The notes: generated by a model from the sequence alone, not told the origin. A stretch of 5,971 bases of DNA from Oscillospiraceae bacterium UBA3851 (GCA_002392625.1 DGHJ01000147.1:1-5971), one strand, 5' to 3'. Positions 1-5,970 are shown, numbered from the stretch's first letter. Made by a program: numbers and translations.

Positions 1-954
1 ACCTGCGCCATGACCTCCGTGGGCGCGCTGGCTCTTTACGACGCCATCTGCGCCGCCCAGCTGGCCGACGTCATCGCTTCCCTGTCCTTCGAGGGCCTTA
101 CCGTCCTGCGCAACGCCTTTGATCCCCGCATCCACGCCGCCCGCGGCCAGCAGGGTCAGATGACCGTGGCCGCCAACATCCGCGCCCTGCTGCAGGGCTC
201 CGAGATCATCGACAACTGCCAGAGTGACCGGGTGCAGGATGCCTACGCCCTGCGCTGCGTTCCCCAGCTCCACGGCGCCTGCCGCGACGCTCTGGACTAC
301 GTGCGGCAGAAGGTGGAGATCGAGTTCAATGCCGTCACCGACAACCCGCTGATCTTCCCGGATGACGAGGCCGTCATCTCCGGCGGCAACTTCCACGGCG
401 AGCCCATGGCTCTGCCTTTCGACTTCCTGGGCATTGCCGCCTCCGAGCTGGCCGACGCCTCCGAGCGCCGCACCGAGCGCATGGTGAACGCCGCCCTGAG
501 CAACGGTCTGACCCCCTTCCTGACCACCCAGCCCGGCGTCAACTCCGGCTTTATGATCGTCCAGTACGCCGCCGCCTCCATGGTCAGTGAGAACAAGGTG
601 TACGCCCACCCCGCCTCCGTGGACTCCATCCCCTCCTCCGCCAACCAGGAGGACATCGTGTCCATGGGCACTACCGCTGCCCGGAAGGCCCGTATGATCG
701 TCCGCAACACCCAGGACGTGCTGGCCGACGAGCTGATGACCGCCTGCCAGGCCATCGACATCCGTCGCCGCCTGAACACCCACGGCCAGGGCATCACGCC
801 CCTGCATCAGGCCCTGTACACCCACGTTCGCGAAAAGGTAGCCTTCTATGAGGTGGACCGGGAGATCTGGCCCGATATCCGCGCCTGTGAGGACATGATC
901 CGCTCCGGCGAGCTGCTGGCCATCGTCAAGGAATATCTGCCCGATCTGGTGTGA
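1..954 (+). CDS. hutH: Histidine ammonia-lyase, C-terminal part (5' end outside window)
   Basis: This enzyme deaminates L-histidine non-oxidatively to trans-urocanate and ammonia, the first step of histidine degradation in the cytoplasm. The frame is open from base 1 and ends at TGA 952-954, giving 317 residues. Aligning to the Pseudomonas putida enzyme (about 510 residues), the window opens near residue 199, so the N-terminal domain with the Ala-Ser-Gly triad that forms the MIO cofactor is not visible. Family signatures that are visible: VQDAYALRCVPQ, whose Gln (235-237), Tyr (244-246) and Arg (253-255) match active-site Q277, Y280 and R283; the TDNPLIF stretch; SGGNFHGEP; the NSGF motif with the active-site Phe; and SVDSIPSSANQED, which carries the catalytic-region Glu and favours histidine over phenylalanine/tyrosine lyases. 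An ATG at 10 is internal, not the start. It converges on the minus-strand operon. Confidence 0.95.
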   Translation, partial: TCAMTSVGALALYDAICAAQLADVIASLSFEGLTVLRNAFDPRIHAARGQQGQMTVAANIRALLQGSEIIDNCQSDRVQDAYALRCVPQLHGACRDALDYVRQKVEIEFNAVTDNPLIFPDDEAVISGGNFHGEPMALPFDFLGIAASELADASERRTERMVNAALSNGLTPFLTTQPGVNSGFMIVQYAAASMVSENKVYAHPASVDSIPSSANQEDIVSMGTTAARKARMIVRNTQDVLADELMTACQAIDIRRRLNTHGQGITPLHQALYTHVREKVAFYEVDREIWPDIRACEDMIRSGELLAIVKEYLPDLV

Positions 955-966
955 CCCCCTCCATAC

Positions 967-1006
967 AGAACACCGCCTCCGGACCTGTGTCCGGAGGCGG
1001 TGTTCT
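967..1006. terminator. Perfect 17-bp hairpin between convergent genes, likely bidirectional terminator
   Basis: Arms 967-983 and 990-1006 are exact reverse complements around the 6-base loop CCTGTG. After one C/A mismatch, three further A-T pairs (963-965 with 1008-1010) can extend the stem. It starts 12 bases after the hutH stop and 5 bases from the aminotransferase stop, so it fills almost all of the gap between the two stop codons. The U-tract is weak on both sides (TTCTATAT on plus, TTCTGTAT on minus), so termination efficiency is uncertain; the position and stem strength carry the call. Confidence 0.8.
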
Positions 1007-1011
1007 ATATG

Positions 1012-2202
1012 TCAGCGATAGGATTCGATCATGGCCCGGAAGGCGGGCAGCGCTCTGCGGATCATATCGTTGGACACGCAGTAGCTGGCCCGGAAGAATC
1101 CGGGGCATTCAAAGGCATCAGAGGGGACGACCAGCAGATTATGCTCCAGTCTCGCTTTCTCCGAAAAGGCGATGGCATCACCGTTGGGTGCCTTCACAAA
1201 GAGGTAGAACGCCCCATGGGGCTTGATGCAGGTGTAGCCCATCTCCGTCAGGCTGTTGTAGAGCAGCTGCCGGTTCTCATCGTAGGCCGCCAAATCAGGA
1301 CGCTCCTCAGCGCAGCGCTCGATGACCATCTGCATGAGGGTGGGCGGGCAGACGTGTCCGGAGATCCGGGCAGCGCCTGCGATGGCCGCATAGACAGCGG
1401 CGCCGTCATCGGCAAAGCCGGGAACATATACGTAGCCGATTCGCTCACCAGGAAGGCTGAGGGATTTGGAGTAGGAGTAGCAGACGATGGTATTGCGATA
1501 GATGCCGGGGATGAAGGGCACCGTAACGCCGTCATACACCAGCTCGCGATACGGTTCGTCGGCGATCACATAGATTGGATGTCCATACTCCTTTCCCTTC
1601 CGGTCCAGCAGCTCAGCCAGCTCCTGCAGGATCTCTCTTGTATAGACCACACCGGTGGGGTTATTGGGGGAGTTGACGATGATGGCCTGGGTGTTGGCCG
1701 ACAGATGCTCCTCCACCGCGCTCACGTCGATCTGAAAGGTCTCCGTATCCGCCTTGACCGGCACGAATCTGGCGCCGTTGGCCGTGACAAAAGGCCGATA
1801 ATCCGGGAAGAACGGCGCGATCGCCATGATCTCCGACCGGTTGTCCACCGTAAGCGCCTTGATGGTGGAGACAATAGCCGGCGCGGCGCCGCAGGTAAAG
1901 AACAGCTCGCTGGGTTTCACGTCCACCCCGAACCGCCGGCAAAGATCATCGGCCACAGCCTTTCGGTTCCCATCGTGCCCGGCTGCCATGGAATAGCCGT
2001 GGAGCTTGATGGAATCCACCTCGTCCACGATGCGGTGAATGGATTCGTTGACCTTTTTCGGGGCGGGAACGCTGGGATTGCCGATGGAAAAGTCAAAGAC
2101 CTTGTCCGGGCCGACAATGGCGGCCTGCTGCAGGCCATAGGCAAACAGGCGGCGAATATAGGCCGGCGTGCTGCCCAACTGATATAATTCCTGATTGACC
2201 AT
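1012..2202 (-). CDS. PLP-dependent class I/II aminotransferase (aspartate aminotransferase fold type I)
   Basis: This 396-residue protein has the full length of its family. It would exchange an amino group between an amino acid and a 2-oxo acid in the cytoplasm. Visible motifs in order: FDFSIGNPSVP at 36-46 (substrate-side loop), CGAAPAI at 104-110 (PLP phosphate contact), NSPNNPTG at 177-184 (Asn contacts the PLP ring), DEPY at 215-218 (Asp on the pyridine nitrogen, Tyr on O3'), SYSKSLSLPGER at 243-254 with the Schiff-base Lys246, and FRASYCVS at 370-377 with Arg371 that would bind the substrate carboxylate. From memory, the whole sequence resembles a clostridial clade usually annotated only as 'PLP-dependent aminotransferase'. 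The start ATG has GAGGA (2209-2213) six bases upstream. It follows the gamma subunit by 67 bases with no hairpin between, so it is probably the last gene of the operon and supplies 2-oxo acids to the oxidoreductase. The substrate cannot be told from sequence. Confidence 0.93.
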   Translation of the reverse strand: MVNQELYQLGSTPAYIRRLFAYGLQQAAIVGPDKVFDFSIGNPSVPAPKKVNESIHRIVDEVDSIKLHGYSMAAGHDGNRKAVADDLCRRFGVDVKPSELFFTCGAAPAIVSTIKALTVDNRSEIMAIAPFFPDYRPFVTANGARFVPVKADTETFQIDVSAVEEHLSANTQAIIVNSPNNPTGVVYTREILQELAELLDRKGKEYGHPIYVIADEPYRELVYDGVTVPFIPGIYRNTIVCYSYSKSLSLPGERIGYVYVPGFADDGAAVYAAIAGAARISGHVCPPTLMQMVIERCAEERPDLAAYDENRQLLYNSLTEMGYTCIKPHGAFYLFVKAPNGDAIAFSEKARLEHNLLVVPSDAFECPGFFRASYCVSNDMIRRALPAFRAMIESYR

Positions 2203-2269
2203 TTTCTATCCTCTTTCGCTATGTAATTTCTTCCGTTCTCTCAGGAAAGCGCGTTATTTCCGATCCGGG

Positions 2270-2821
2270 TCACGCTTCCCGCTGCTCCGCGCCGATCGCC
2301 AGTCCCGCCTCAAAGGCGCGCTTGTTCAGTGGGAGAAGGGCCGGCTTCTTTCCCAACTTCTGCTGGATGGTGTTCCAGACCACCTCAGCGGGGACGACCT
2401 GAGTGTATCCCACATAGGCGCCCAGCATGATGATGTTCAGCACCTTGCTGTTGCCCATCTCCAGCGCCATGCCGGTGACGGGGACCTTCACCACCTTGAT
2501 ATCCTGCCGGGTGATCTCGCTGGTAACGATGGAGCTGTTGATAAACAGCGTACCGCCGGGCAGCAGCTTGTAGAGAAACTTATGGAGGCTGGGATCGTTC
2601 ATCACGATCAGATCGTCCATGGCGTCGCCCAGCGGCGCGCCCACCTCGTCATCGGAGATGACCACGTAGCAGTTGGCGGTGCCGCCCCGCTGCTCCGCGC
2701 CGTAGGAGGGGAAGAAGGTCACGTTTTTGTCCGTAGAATGGCAGGTCGCGTCCGCCAGAAACTTGCCCAGCGTCATAACGCCCTGACCGCCGAAGCCGGC
2801 TACCATCAGATTCCGTTCCAT
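2270..2821 (-). CDS. 2-oxoacid:ferredoxin oxidoreductase, gamma subunit
   Basis: This 183-residue protein is the gamma subunit of a four-subunit 2-oxoacid:ferredoxin oxidoreductase (pyruvate/ketoisovalerate oxidoreductase catalytic-domain family). In this superfamily the gamma domain packs against the alpha and beta subunits and helps form the CoA site. The N-terminus has the family signature VAGFGGQGV with GFGGQG at 9-14, followed by FPSYGAEQRGGTANC at 37-51, also typical of the family. The length matches free-standing gamma subunits of 180-190 residues. The start lies 3 bases after the beta-subunit stop, and its AAGGAGGAGG ribosome binding site lies inside the last codons of the beta gene, so translation is probably coupled. 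No membrane segment or signal peptide is seen. The subunit type is secure; the substrate class is not shown by this subunit. Confidence 0.95.
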   Translation of the reverse strand: MERNLMVAGFGGQGVMTLGKFLADATCHSTDKNVTFFPSYGAEQRGGTANCYVVISDDEVGAPLGDAMDDLIVMNDPSLHKFLYKLLPGGTLFINSSIVTSEITRQDIKVVKVPVTGMALEMGNSKVLNIIMLGAYVGYTQVVPAEVVWNTIQQKLGKKPALLPLNKRAFEAGLAIGAEQREA

Positions 2822-2824
2822 GTC

Positions 2825-3577
2825 TTACGCCTCCTCCTTGCTCTTGTCGCGGATCACGCCCAGCGGGAACTCCTTGAGCATCTTGTCCTCCAGAAAGCCC
2901 AGGGCATCCAGCGGGTCCAGACCCCAGTTGGTGGGGCAGCTGGTGACGATCTCCACCAGAGAGAAGCCCTTGCCCTCGATCTGATTCTGAAACGCCTTCT
3001 TGATGGCGGCCTTAGTCTTCCGGGTATTGGCGGGGTTGTTGCAGCTGCAGCGCTCCAGATAATAGGGCGCGGTCAGCTGGTTAAGGATCTCACAGACGTG
3101 CATGGGATAACCGTGCTCCTTGGGATTGCGGCCCTTGGGCGCCGTGCTGGCCTTCATCCCAACCAGGGTGGTGGGAGCCAGCTGGCCGCCGGTCATGCCG
3201 TAAATGCCGTTGTTGACAAATATTACGGTGAAGTTTTCGCCCCGGTTGGCCGCAGACATGGTCTCAGCCAGGCCGATAGACGCCAGATCGCCATCGCCCT
3301 GGTAGGTGAATACCAGGGTCTCCGGATTGGCCCGCTTGACGCCGGTGGCGGTGGCGCAGCCCCGTCCGTGGGGACAGGTGGTGTTGTCGTAAGTCACGTA
3401 TTCCTTGGCCAGGCCGCAGCAGCCCACGCCCAGGACCATGGCCACCTTGCTCTCCATGTGCAGCTCCTCCAGCACTTCTCCGATCATCTTGAAGATCGTG
3501 CCGTGCATGCAGCCGGGGCAAAAGCCGGAAACCATGTCCTCACGGAGCAGTTTTGTGCGGGAATAGATCTTTTCCAT
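2825..3577 (-). CDS. 2-oxoacid:ferredoxin oxidoreductase, beta (thiamine diphosphate-binding) subunit
   Basis: This 250-residue protein carries the thiamine diphosphate and a proximal [4Fe-4S] cluster of the complex, which decarboxylates a 2-oxo acid and passes electrons towards ferredoxin. CPGC at 20-23, Cys54 and Cys214 (in SCPTNW, 213-218) match the spacing of the four cluster ligands known in archaeal-type beta subunits (C12, C15, C46 and C197 in the Sulfolobus enzyme). The thiamine motif is GDGDLASIG at 94-102 followed by NNGIYGMTGGQ at 122-132, giving the GDG...NN pattern that binds Mg and diphosphate. CPHGRG at 68-73 aligns with the conserved HGR region. The start is set by an AAGGAGG site 9 bases upstream that overlaps the stop of the alpha gene. 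It is rich in other cysteines (53, 68, 74, 162, 177, 179). The role is certain; the preferred substrate is not. Confidence 0.95.
   Translation of the reverse strand: MEKIYSRTKLLREDMVSGFCPGCMHGTIFKMIGEVLEELHMESKVAMVLGVGCCGLAKEYVTYDNTTCPHGRGCATATGVKRANPETLVFTYQGDGDLASIGLAETMSAANRGENFTVIFVNNGIYGMTGGQLAPTTLVGMKASTAPKGRNPKEHGYPMHVCEILNQLTAPYYLERCSCNNPANTRKTKAAIKKAFQNQIEGKGFSLVEIVTSCPTNWGLDPLDALGFLEDKMLKEFPLGVIRDKSKEEA
2830..2839 (-). promoter_or_regulatory. Ribosome binding site of the gamma gene inside the beta-subunit coding end
   Basis: AAGGAGGAGG lies within the last codons (Lys-Glu-Glu-Ala) of the beta gene, 8 bases before the gamma ATG. The two genes are separated by only 3 bases, so ribosomes ending beta would cover this site, consistent with coupled translation and matched subunit amounts. 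Confidence 0.8.
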
Positions 3578-3586
3578 CGTTCTCTC

Positions 3587-3593
3587 CCTCCTT
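3587..3593 (-). promoter_or_regulatory. Ribosome binding site of the beta gene overlapping the alpha stop codon
   Basis: AAGGAGG lies 9 bases before the beta ATG. Its first two A bases are the last two bases of the alpha-subunit TAA stop (3592-3594), the same stop/start junction design as seen before the alpha gene. Confidence 0.8.
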
Positions 3594-4668
3594 AGCGGTA
3601 CAGGGCGCGCACGGCGTCCATGATCTCCCGGCGGCCCATGATCTCTCCGCCGGCGTGGAGACAGGTTTCCACCGGGCAGCGGTCCTTCACGGCCAAGCGA
3701 ACATCATTGACCATCTGCGCAGGAATACTCATTTCCACGTCCAGGATCGCCTTGACCCTGCCGTAATCCAACTTTTCATAGCTGGCAGCCGGGAACGGGT
3801 TGACCGTCCTGGGCCGGATCATGCCCACCTTGATCCCCTCGGCACGCAGCAGCTTCACTGCGGATTTGGCAATGCGGCCGCTGATACCGTAGGCCGTCAC
3901 CACCACCTCAGCATCCTCCAGGAACAGCTCCTCCGCCTGGGCCTCCGCCTGCCAGCTCTCATAGAGCGCCGCGTTATCGATGCACTTTTGCTCCATCTTC
4001 TTGGTATTCCAGTCGCCGGAATCCACCAGGGCACGCTGTTCCGTCTCCGGATTGTGGCCTACAAGCGCCCAGGGGCGGCAGATCGCCTTCAGGCGGGCCA
4101 CCTCTTCCGCACTTCGGGGTTCCGGCAGCACCACCGGCTCCATGATCGTGCCAAGCACGCCGTCTGCCAGGATCATCACCGGATTGCGGTCTCTCTGGGC
4201 GTAGTCAAAGGCGGCGTACGTCATGTCCACGGCCTCCTGCACGGTGGAGGGCGCCCACACCATCATCTGGAAGCCACCGTTTCCGCTGGCCTTGGTGGCC
4301 TGGTTATAGTCCTGCTGAGCAGGCTGAATGGCGCCGATGCCGGGGCCGCCGCGCTGGACGTTGACCACCACCATGGGCACCCGTGCGCCGGCCAAAAAGC
4401 TGAGGCCCTCGCTCATAAGGCTGATCCCGCAGGAGGAGGAGCTGGTCATGGCGCGTGTGCCAGTCTGAGCGGCGCCGTAGATGATGTTGATGGACGCCAC
4501 CTCGCTCTCACCCTGGACAAAGGTCCCGCCCACCTCCGGCATCCGCCGGGACAGGTATTCGGGGATCTCGTTCTGCGGCGTAATGGGATACCCGGCAAAA
4601 AACCGGCACCCGGAACGGACGGCTGCCTCGGCGATCGCCTCGCAGCCCTTCATAAACTGTCTTGCCAT
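3592..4668 (-). CDS. vorB: 2-oxoacid:ferredoxin oxidoreductase, alpha subunit (VorB-like)
   Basis: This 358-residue alpha subunit contributes the pyrimidine-binding half of the thiamine site and the C-terminal transketolase-like domain. Visible: AGYPITPQNE at 25-34 (family motif usually GYPITPS/Q-x-E, contacting the substrate), GESE at 53-56 with the Glu expected to activate thiamine, TSSSSCGISLMSEG at 75-88, and VQRGGPGIG at 104-112 followed by the IQPAQQDYNQATK stretch. That last stretch is what I remember from proteins annotated as 3-methyl-2-oxobutanoate (2-ketoisovalerate) dehydrogenase subunit VorB rather than 2-oxoglutarate KorA, hence the symbol; specificity remains an inference. The length agrees with VorB (about 350). 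It starts 12 bases after the delta-subunit gene, with an AAGGAGG site overlapping that gene's stop codon. It is soluble and cytoplasmic, with no signal or membrane segment. Confidence 0.93.
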   Translation of the reverse strand: MARQFMKGCEAIAEAAVRSGCRFFAGYPITPQNEIPEYLSRRMPEVGGTFVQGESEVASINIIYGAAQTGTRAMTSSSSCGISLMSEGLSFLAGARVPMVVVNVQRGGPGIGAIQPAQQDYNQATKASGNGGFQMMVWAPSTVQEAVDMTYAAFDYAQRDRNPVMILADGVLGTIMEPVVLPEPRSAEEVARLKAICRPWALVGHNPETEQRALVDSGDWNTKKMEQKCIDNAALYESWQAEAQAEELFLEDAEVVVTAYGISGRIAKSAVKLLRAEGIKVGMIRPRTVNPFPAASYEKLDYGRVKAILDVEMSIPAQMVNDVRLAVKDRCPVETCLHAGGEIMGRREIMDAVRALYR

Positions 4669-4675
4669 GTGACTG

Positions 4676-4682
4676 CCTCCTT
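4676..4682 (-). promoter_or_regulatory. Ribosome binding site of vorB overlapping the delta stop codon
   Basis: AAGGAGG lies 7 bases before the vorB ATG. Its first two A bases are the last two bases of the delta-subunit TAA stop (4681-4683). This fixes the vorB start and suggests translational coupling. Confidence 0.8.
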
Positions 4683-4884
4683 ATCGATACACGTCGATGG
4701 CCCCATCGGGACACACCTGTCCACAAATCGCGCAGCCGATGCACGCATCGAGGTTTACCGGCTCCACATATTCATACCCCTTGGAGTTCACCTGCTTGCC
4801 GATGGCCAGGACCCCCTTGGGGCAGAACTTCACGCAGTAGCCGCAGCTTTTGCAGCGCTCTGAGATGATCTCTACCTTTCCCAT
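4681..4884 (-). CDS. 2x[4Fe-4S] ferredoxin-like delta subunit of the oxidoreductase
   Basis: This 67-residue iron-sulfur protein carries electrons from the thiamine/[4Fe-4S] centre of the beta subunit to free ferredoxin. Two classical CxxCxxCxxxCP motifs are complete: Cys11, 14, 17, 21 (CKSCGYCVKFCP) and Cys48, 51, 54, 58 (CIGCAICGQVCP), predicting two [4Fe-4S] clusters. The spacer contains a KGYEYVEPV strand pair typical of the small delta subunits of 2-oxoacid:ferredoxin oxidoreductases. The ATG has AGGAGG (4894-4899) nine bases upstream. It sits 39 bases after the ATPase gene and 12 bases before the alpha subunit, so the complex genes are ordered delta-alpha-beta-gamma, a common order for four-subunit enzymes. 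Alone it could be called a ferredoxin; the context makes it the subunit. Confidence 0.95.
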   Translation of the reverse strand: MGKVEIISERCKSCGYCVKFCPKGVLAIGKQVNSKGYEYVEPVNLDACIGCAICGQVCPDGAIDVYR

Positions 4885-4923
4885 GTTCTCACTCCTCCTG
4901 TATGTTTGTTCTGCTTCATTGCT

Positions 4924-5613
4924 CTATTCCTCCCAGGGATAGGGAAGATACCGTTTCAAAGGAAACAGCGGCAGGGACGCCTCTCCCTTTACCTGCTCAT
5001 AAAGCCTGTTCTCCACGCAGAGGAATTCCACCTCGCGGTACGGCGAGACCATTTCGGCCAGCCGCCTTGCCCCATCGATCACGTCACGTCCATCGGTGCT
5101 GGCGCCCAGATTGGGATTCCCCACCAGATGCAGCCGATCCAGGGGGATGTGACAGGCCTGCAGGATCTGGCCCAGCACCCCGTCCAATCGCTCCAGCGTG
5201 GTGCTCCATGGCCGGAAGGGGTTGATCACGTAGTAGATCCCCGTCTCGTCGCCGCGAAGGGTCGGCGCATATCCGCCGATGGACCGGGCGCCCATGTAGT
5301 CGCCGCCCACGTCAAGGATGGTAAACGCGTCTTCATCCCGCAGCGACAGCCTGACGCCGCCCCCGATGGTCGGCGCATCCGCCAGCTGCTGCTCAAAATG
5401 CACGTGTATCCCCCGGCGCTCCAGCCACGCAGCCTGGTCCCGGGTGCGGAAAAGGGGCTTCGTGGTATCCAGGTCGAAGAGGTGTACCGGCCGCCCCCGA
5501 TCCAGCAGATGCAGCGCCAGGTTCACGGCGATCTCGCTCTTTCCGCAGCCCGCCTCGCCAATAAATACGAAGTTCTTGATATGCTCGGTATCCCAAATCA
5601 TTTGCTCGTTCAT
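4924..5613 (-). CDS. Small P-loop ATPase of unknown role, first gene of the oxidoreductase operon
   Basis: This 229-residue cytoplasmic protein has a Walker A motif near its N-terminus, GEAGCGKS at 19-26 with Lys25. It is followed by HLFDLDTTKP at 44-53, which resembles the second Asp motif of MinD/ParA/ArsA-type (SIMIBI) NTPases, and by FTILDVGGD at 97-105, a Walker B/DxxG-like strand with Asp101. The lysine that marks deviant MinD-type Walker A (KGG) is absent. There is no cysteine pair of the Mrp/Nbp35 iron-sulfur carrier type and no membrane segment. I do not recognise a named family. I chose the ATG at 5613 because GAGGGG (5618-5623) lies just upstream; an ATG at 5625 would add four residues but has no clear binding site. 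It leads the operon behind the promoter, so it may help assemble, activate or regulate the oxidoreductase. That role is inference. Confidence 0.82.
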   Translation of the reverse strand: MNEQMIWDTEHIKNFVFIGEAGCGKSEIAVNLALHLLDRGRPVHLFDLDTTKPLFRTRDQAAWLERRGIHVHFEQQLADAPTIGGGVRLSLRDEDAFTILDVGGDYMGARSIGGYAPTLRGDETGIYYVINPFRPWSTTLERLDGVLGQILQACHIPLDRLHLVGNPNLGASTDGRDVIDGARRLAEMVSPYREVEFLCVENRLYEQVKGEASLPLFPLKRYLPYPWEE

Positions 5614-5617
5614 GTGG

Positions 5618-5623
5618 CCCCTC
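5618..5623 (-). promoter_or_regulatory. Ribosome binding site that decides the ATPase start
   Basis: GAGGGG lies four bases upstream of the ATG at 5613. Spacing is tight but usable. The in-frame ATG at 5625 overlaps this site and has only GATTATCTTGAGCC upstream, without a purine-rich core, so 5613 is preferred. Confidence 0.55.
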
Positions 5624-5663
5624 ATTGGCTCAAGATAATCTTCCGCCCGCTGCTGTTTTCCCC

Positions 5664-5691
5664 ATCATAACACATTTTGCAAAATTATCAA
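5664..5691 (-). promoter_or_regulatory. Sigma-A-type promoter of the ATPase-oxidoreductase operon
   Basis: Reading the minus strand, TTGATA (5691-5686, five of six matches to TTGACA) is followed after 16 bases by TATGAT (5669-5664, five of six matches to TATAAT). A TGT directly before the -10 gives an extended -10 (TGnTATGAT). Transcription would start near 5657, leaving a leader of about 40 bases before the chosen ATPase start. The surrounding DNA is strongly AT-rich against GC-rich genes. A weaker second candidate lies upstream: TTGAAA (5723-5718) with TATAAA (5702-5697), spacer 15. Confidence 0.7.
5674..5685. promoter_or_regulatory. Perfect 12-bp palindrome in the promoter spacer, candidate operator
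   Basis: ATTTTGCAAAAT is its own reverse complement and occupies 12 of the 16 bases between the -35 and -10 elements, where a bound dimeric regulator would block RNA polymerase. AT-rich DNA yields such palindromes by chance more readily than GC-rich DNA, and no second copy is seen in the window, so function is inferred only from position and symmetry. Confidence 0.4.
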
Positions 5692-5782
5692 GATTTTTTA
5701 TAAAATCTATTAAATTATTTCAAAACACGCTGCTTTACTGATTAAAAGCGCAAAATAATCGCCTGTTAAGTTCATATTAAAA

Positions 5783-5816
5783 CCGTGTATTGGCTCCTGT
5801 CGGAGCCGATACACGG
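5783..5816 (-). terminator. Intrinsic terminator of a minus-strand gene entering from the right
   Basis: Arms 5783-5797 and 5802-5816 pair over 15 bases with one mismatched (G-U type) pair around a 4-base loop. On the minus strand the stem is followed at once by TTTTAAT, the expected U-tract; on the plus strand it is followed by CTTCTGTTC, a poorer tract. The hairpin begins 7 bases after the stop of the minus-strand reading frame at 5824. It would insulate the operon promoter from transcription coming from the right. Confidence 0.72.
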
Positions 5817-5823
5817 CTTCTGT

Positions 5824-5970
5824 TCATACAGGCCTCGCCGCCAAAAGCAGCTTTCCCGTTATATTTTCGTTGCGCAGGAGGACGCAAATGCTAAGCTGCG
5901 CATATACGCTTCCTCCCTTTACCGTCTCCACCAAGGTGACGCCGCCTTTAGGTTCCAGTGGGCAACCGTG
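5824..5970 (-). CDS. C-terminal 48 residues of an unrecognised protein (5' end outside window)
   Basis: On the minus strand one frame is open from the window edge to TGA at 5826-5824. The other two minus frames hit stops within about 50 bases of the edge. The fragment begins HGCPLEPKGGVTLVE and ends GKLLLAARPV; it has short alternating hydrophobic stretches that could be beta strands, and two cysteines. The strongest support is that a hairpin with a T-run follows its stop by 7 bases. I recognise no family. Against it, the plus strand has an ATG at 5888 with AGGAGG (5876-5881) six bases upstream and 28 open codons to the edge, so a plus-strand gene start is the rival reading. Both cannot easily be real, and I favour the minus-strand one. 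Confidence 0.5.
   Translation of the reverse strand, partial: HGCPLEPKGGVTLVETVKGGSVYAQLSICVLLRNENITGKLLLAARPV

Larger units (their letters stand above)
5626..5782. other. AT-rich intergenic region holding the operon promoter
   Basis: This stretch has no supported gene. It holds the promoter and its spacer palindrome near 5664-5691, a second weaker minus-strand promoter candidate at 5697-5723, and a weak plus-strand pair, TTGCAA (5677-5682) and TATAAA (5699-5704) with a 16-base spacer. The composition shifts sharply to AT from about 5665 to 5782, in contrast to the GC-rich genes on its left. Confidence 0.7.

Noticed and set aside
297..797. A 166-codon minus-strand open frame within hutH.
   Set aside because: It lies fully antisense to conserved hutH sequence and shows no motif that would support a gene of its own.
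2203..2269. A possible separate promoter or terminator between the gamma subunit and the aminotransferase.
   Set aside because: No stable inverted repeat with a T-run and no -35/-10 pair with acceptable spacing was found, so the aminotransferase is treated as part of the operon.
4681..4884. The ferredoxin-like gene as an independent electron carrier.
   Set aside because: Its tight linkage to the alpha gene, with the next ribosome binding site overlapping its stop, and its length both fit the delta subunit of the four-subunit enzyme.
1000..5670. A chain of long plus-strand open frames (1000-2187, 2195-3595, 3553-4863, 4906-5670) opposite the operon.
   Set aside because: The minus-strand frames have unmistakable family motifs and ribosome binding sites. 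The plus-strand translations show no recognisable domains and are rich in His, Gly, Arg and Ala, as expected for the antisense of GC-rich codons.
5763..5783. A TGTTAA-N-TTAAAA arrangement resembling a Rex (redox repressor) site.
   Set aside because: Only the left half-site fits the TTGTTAA...TTAACAA pattern; the right half has two or more mismatches and needs altered spacing. In such AT-rich DNA this is expected by chance.
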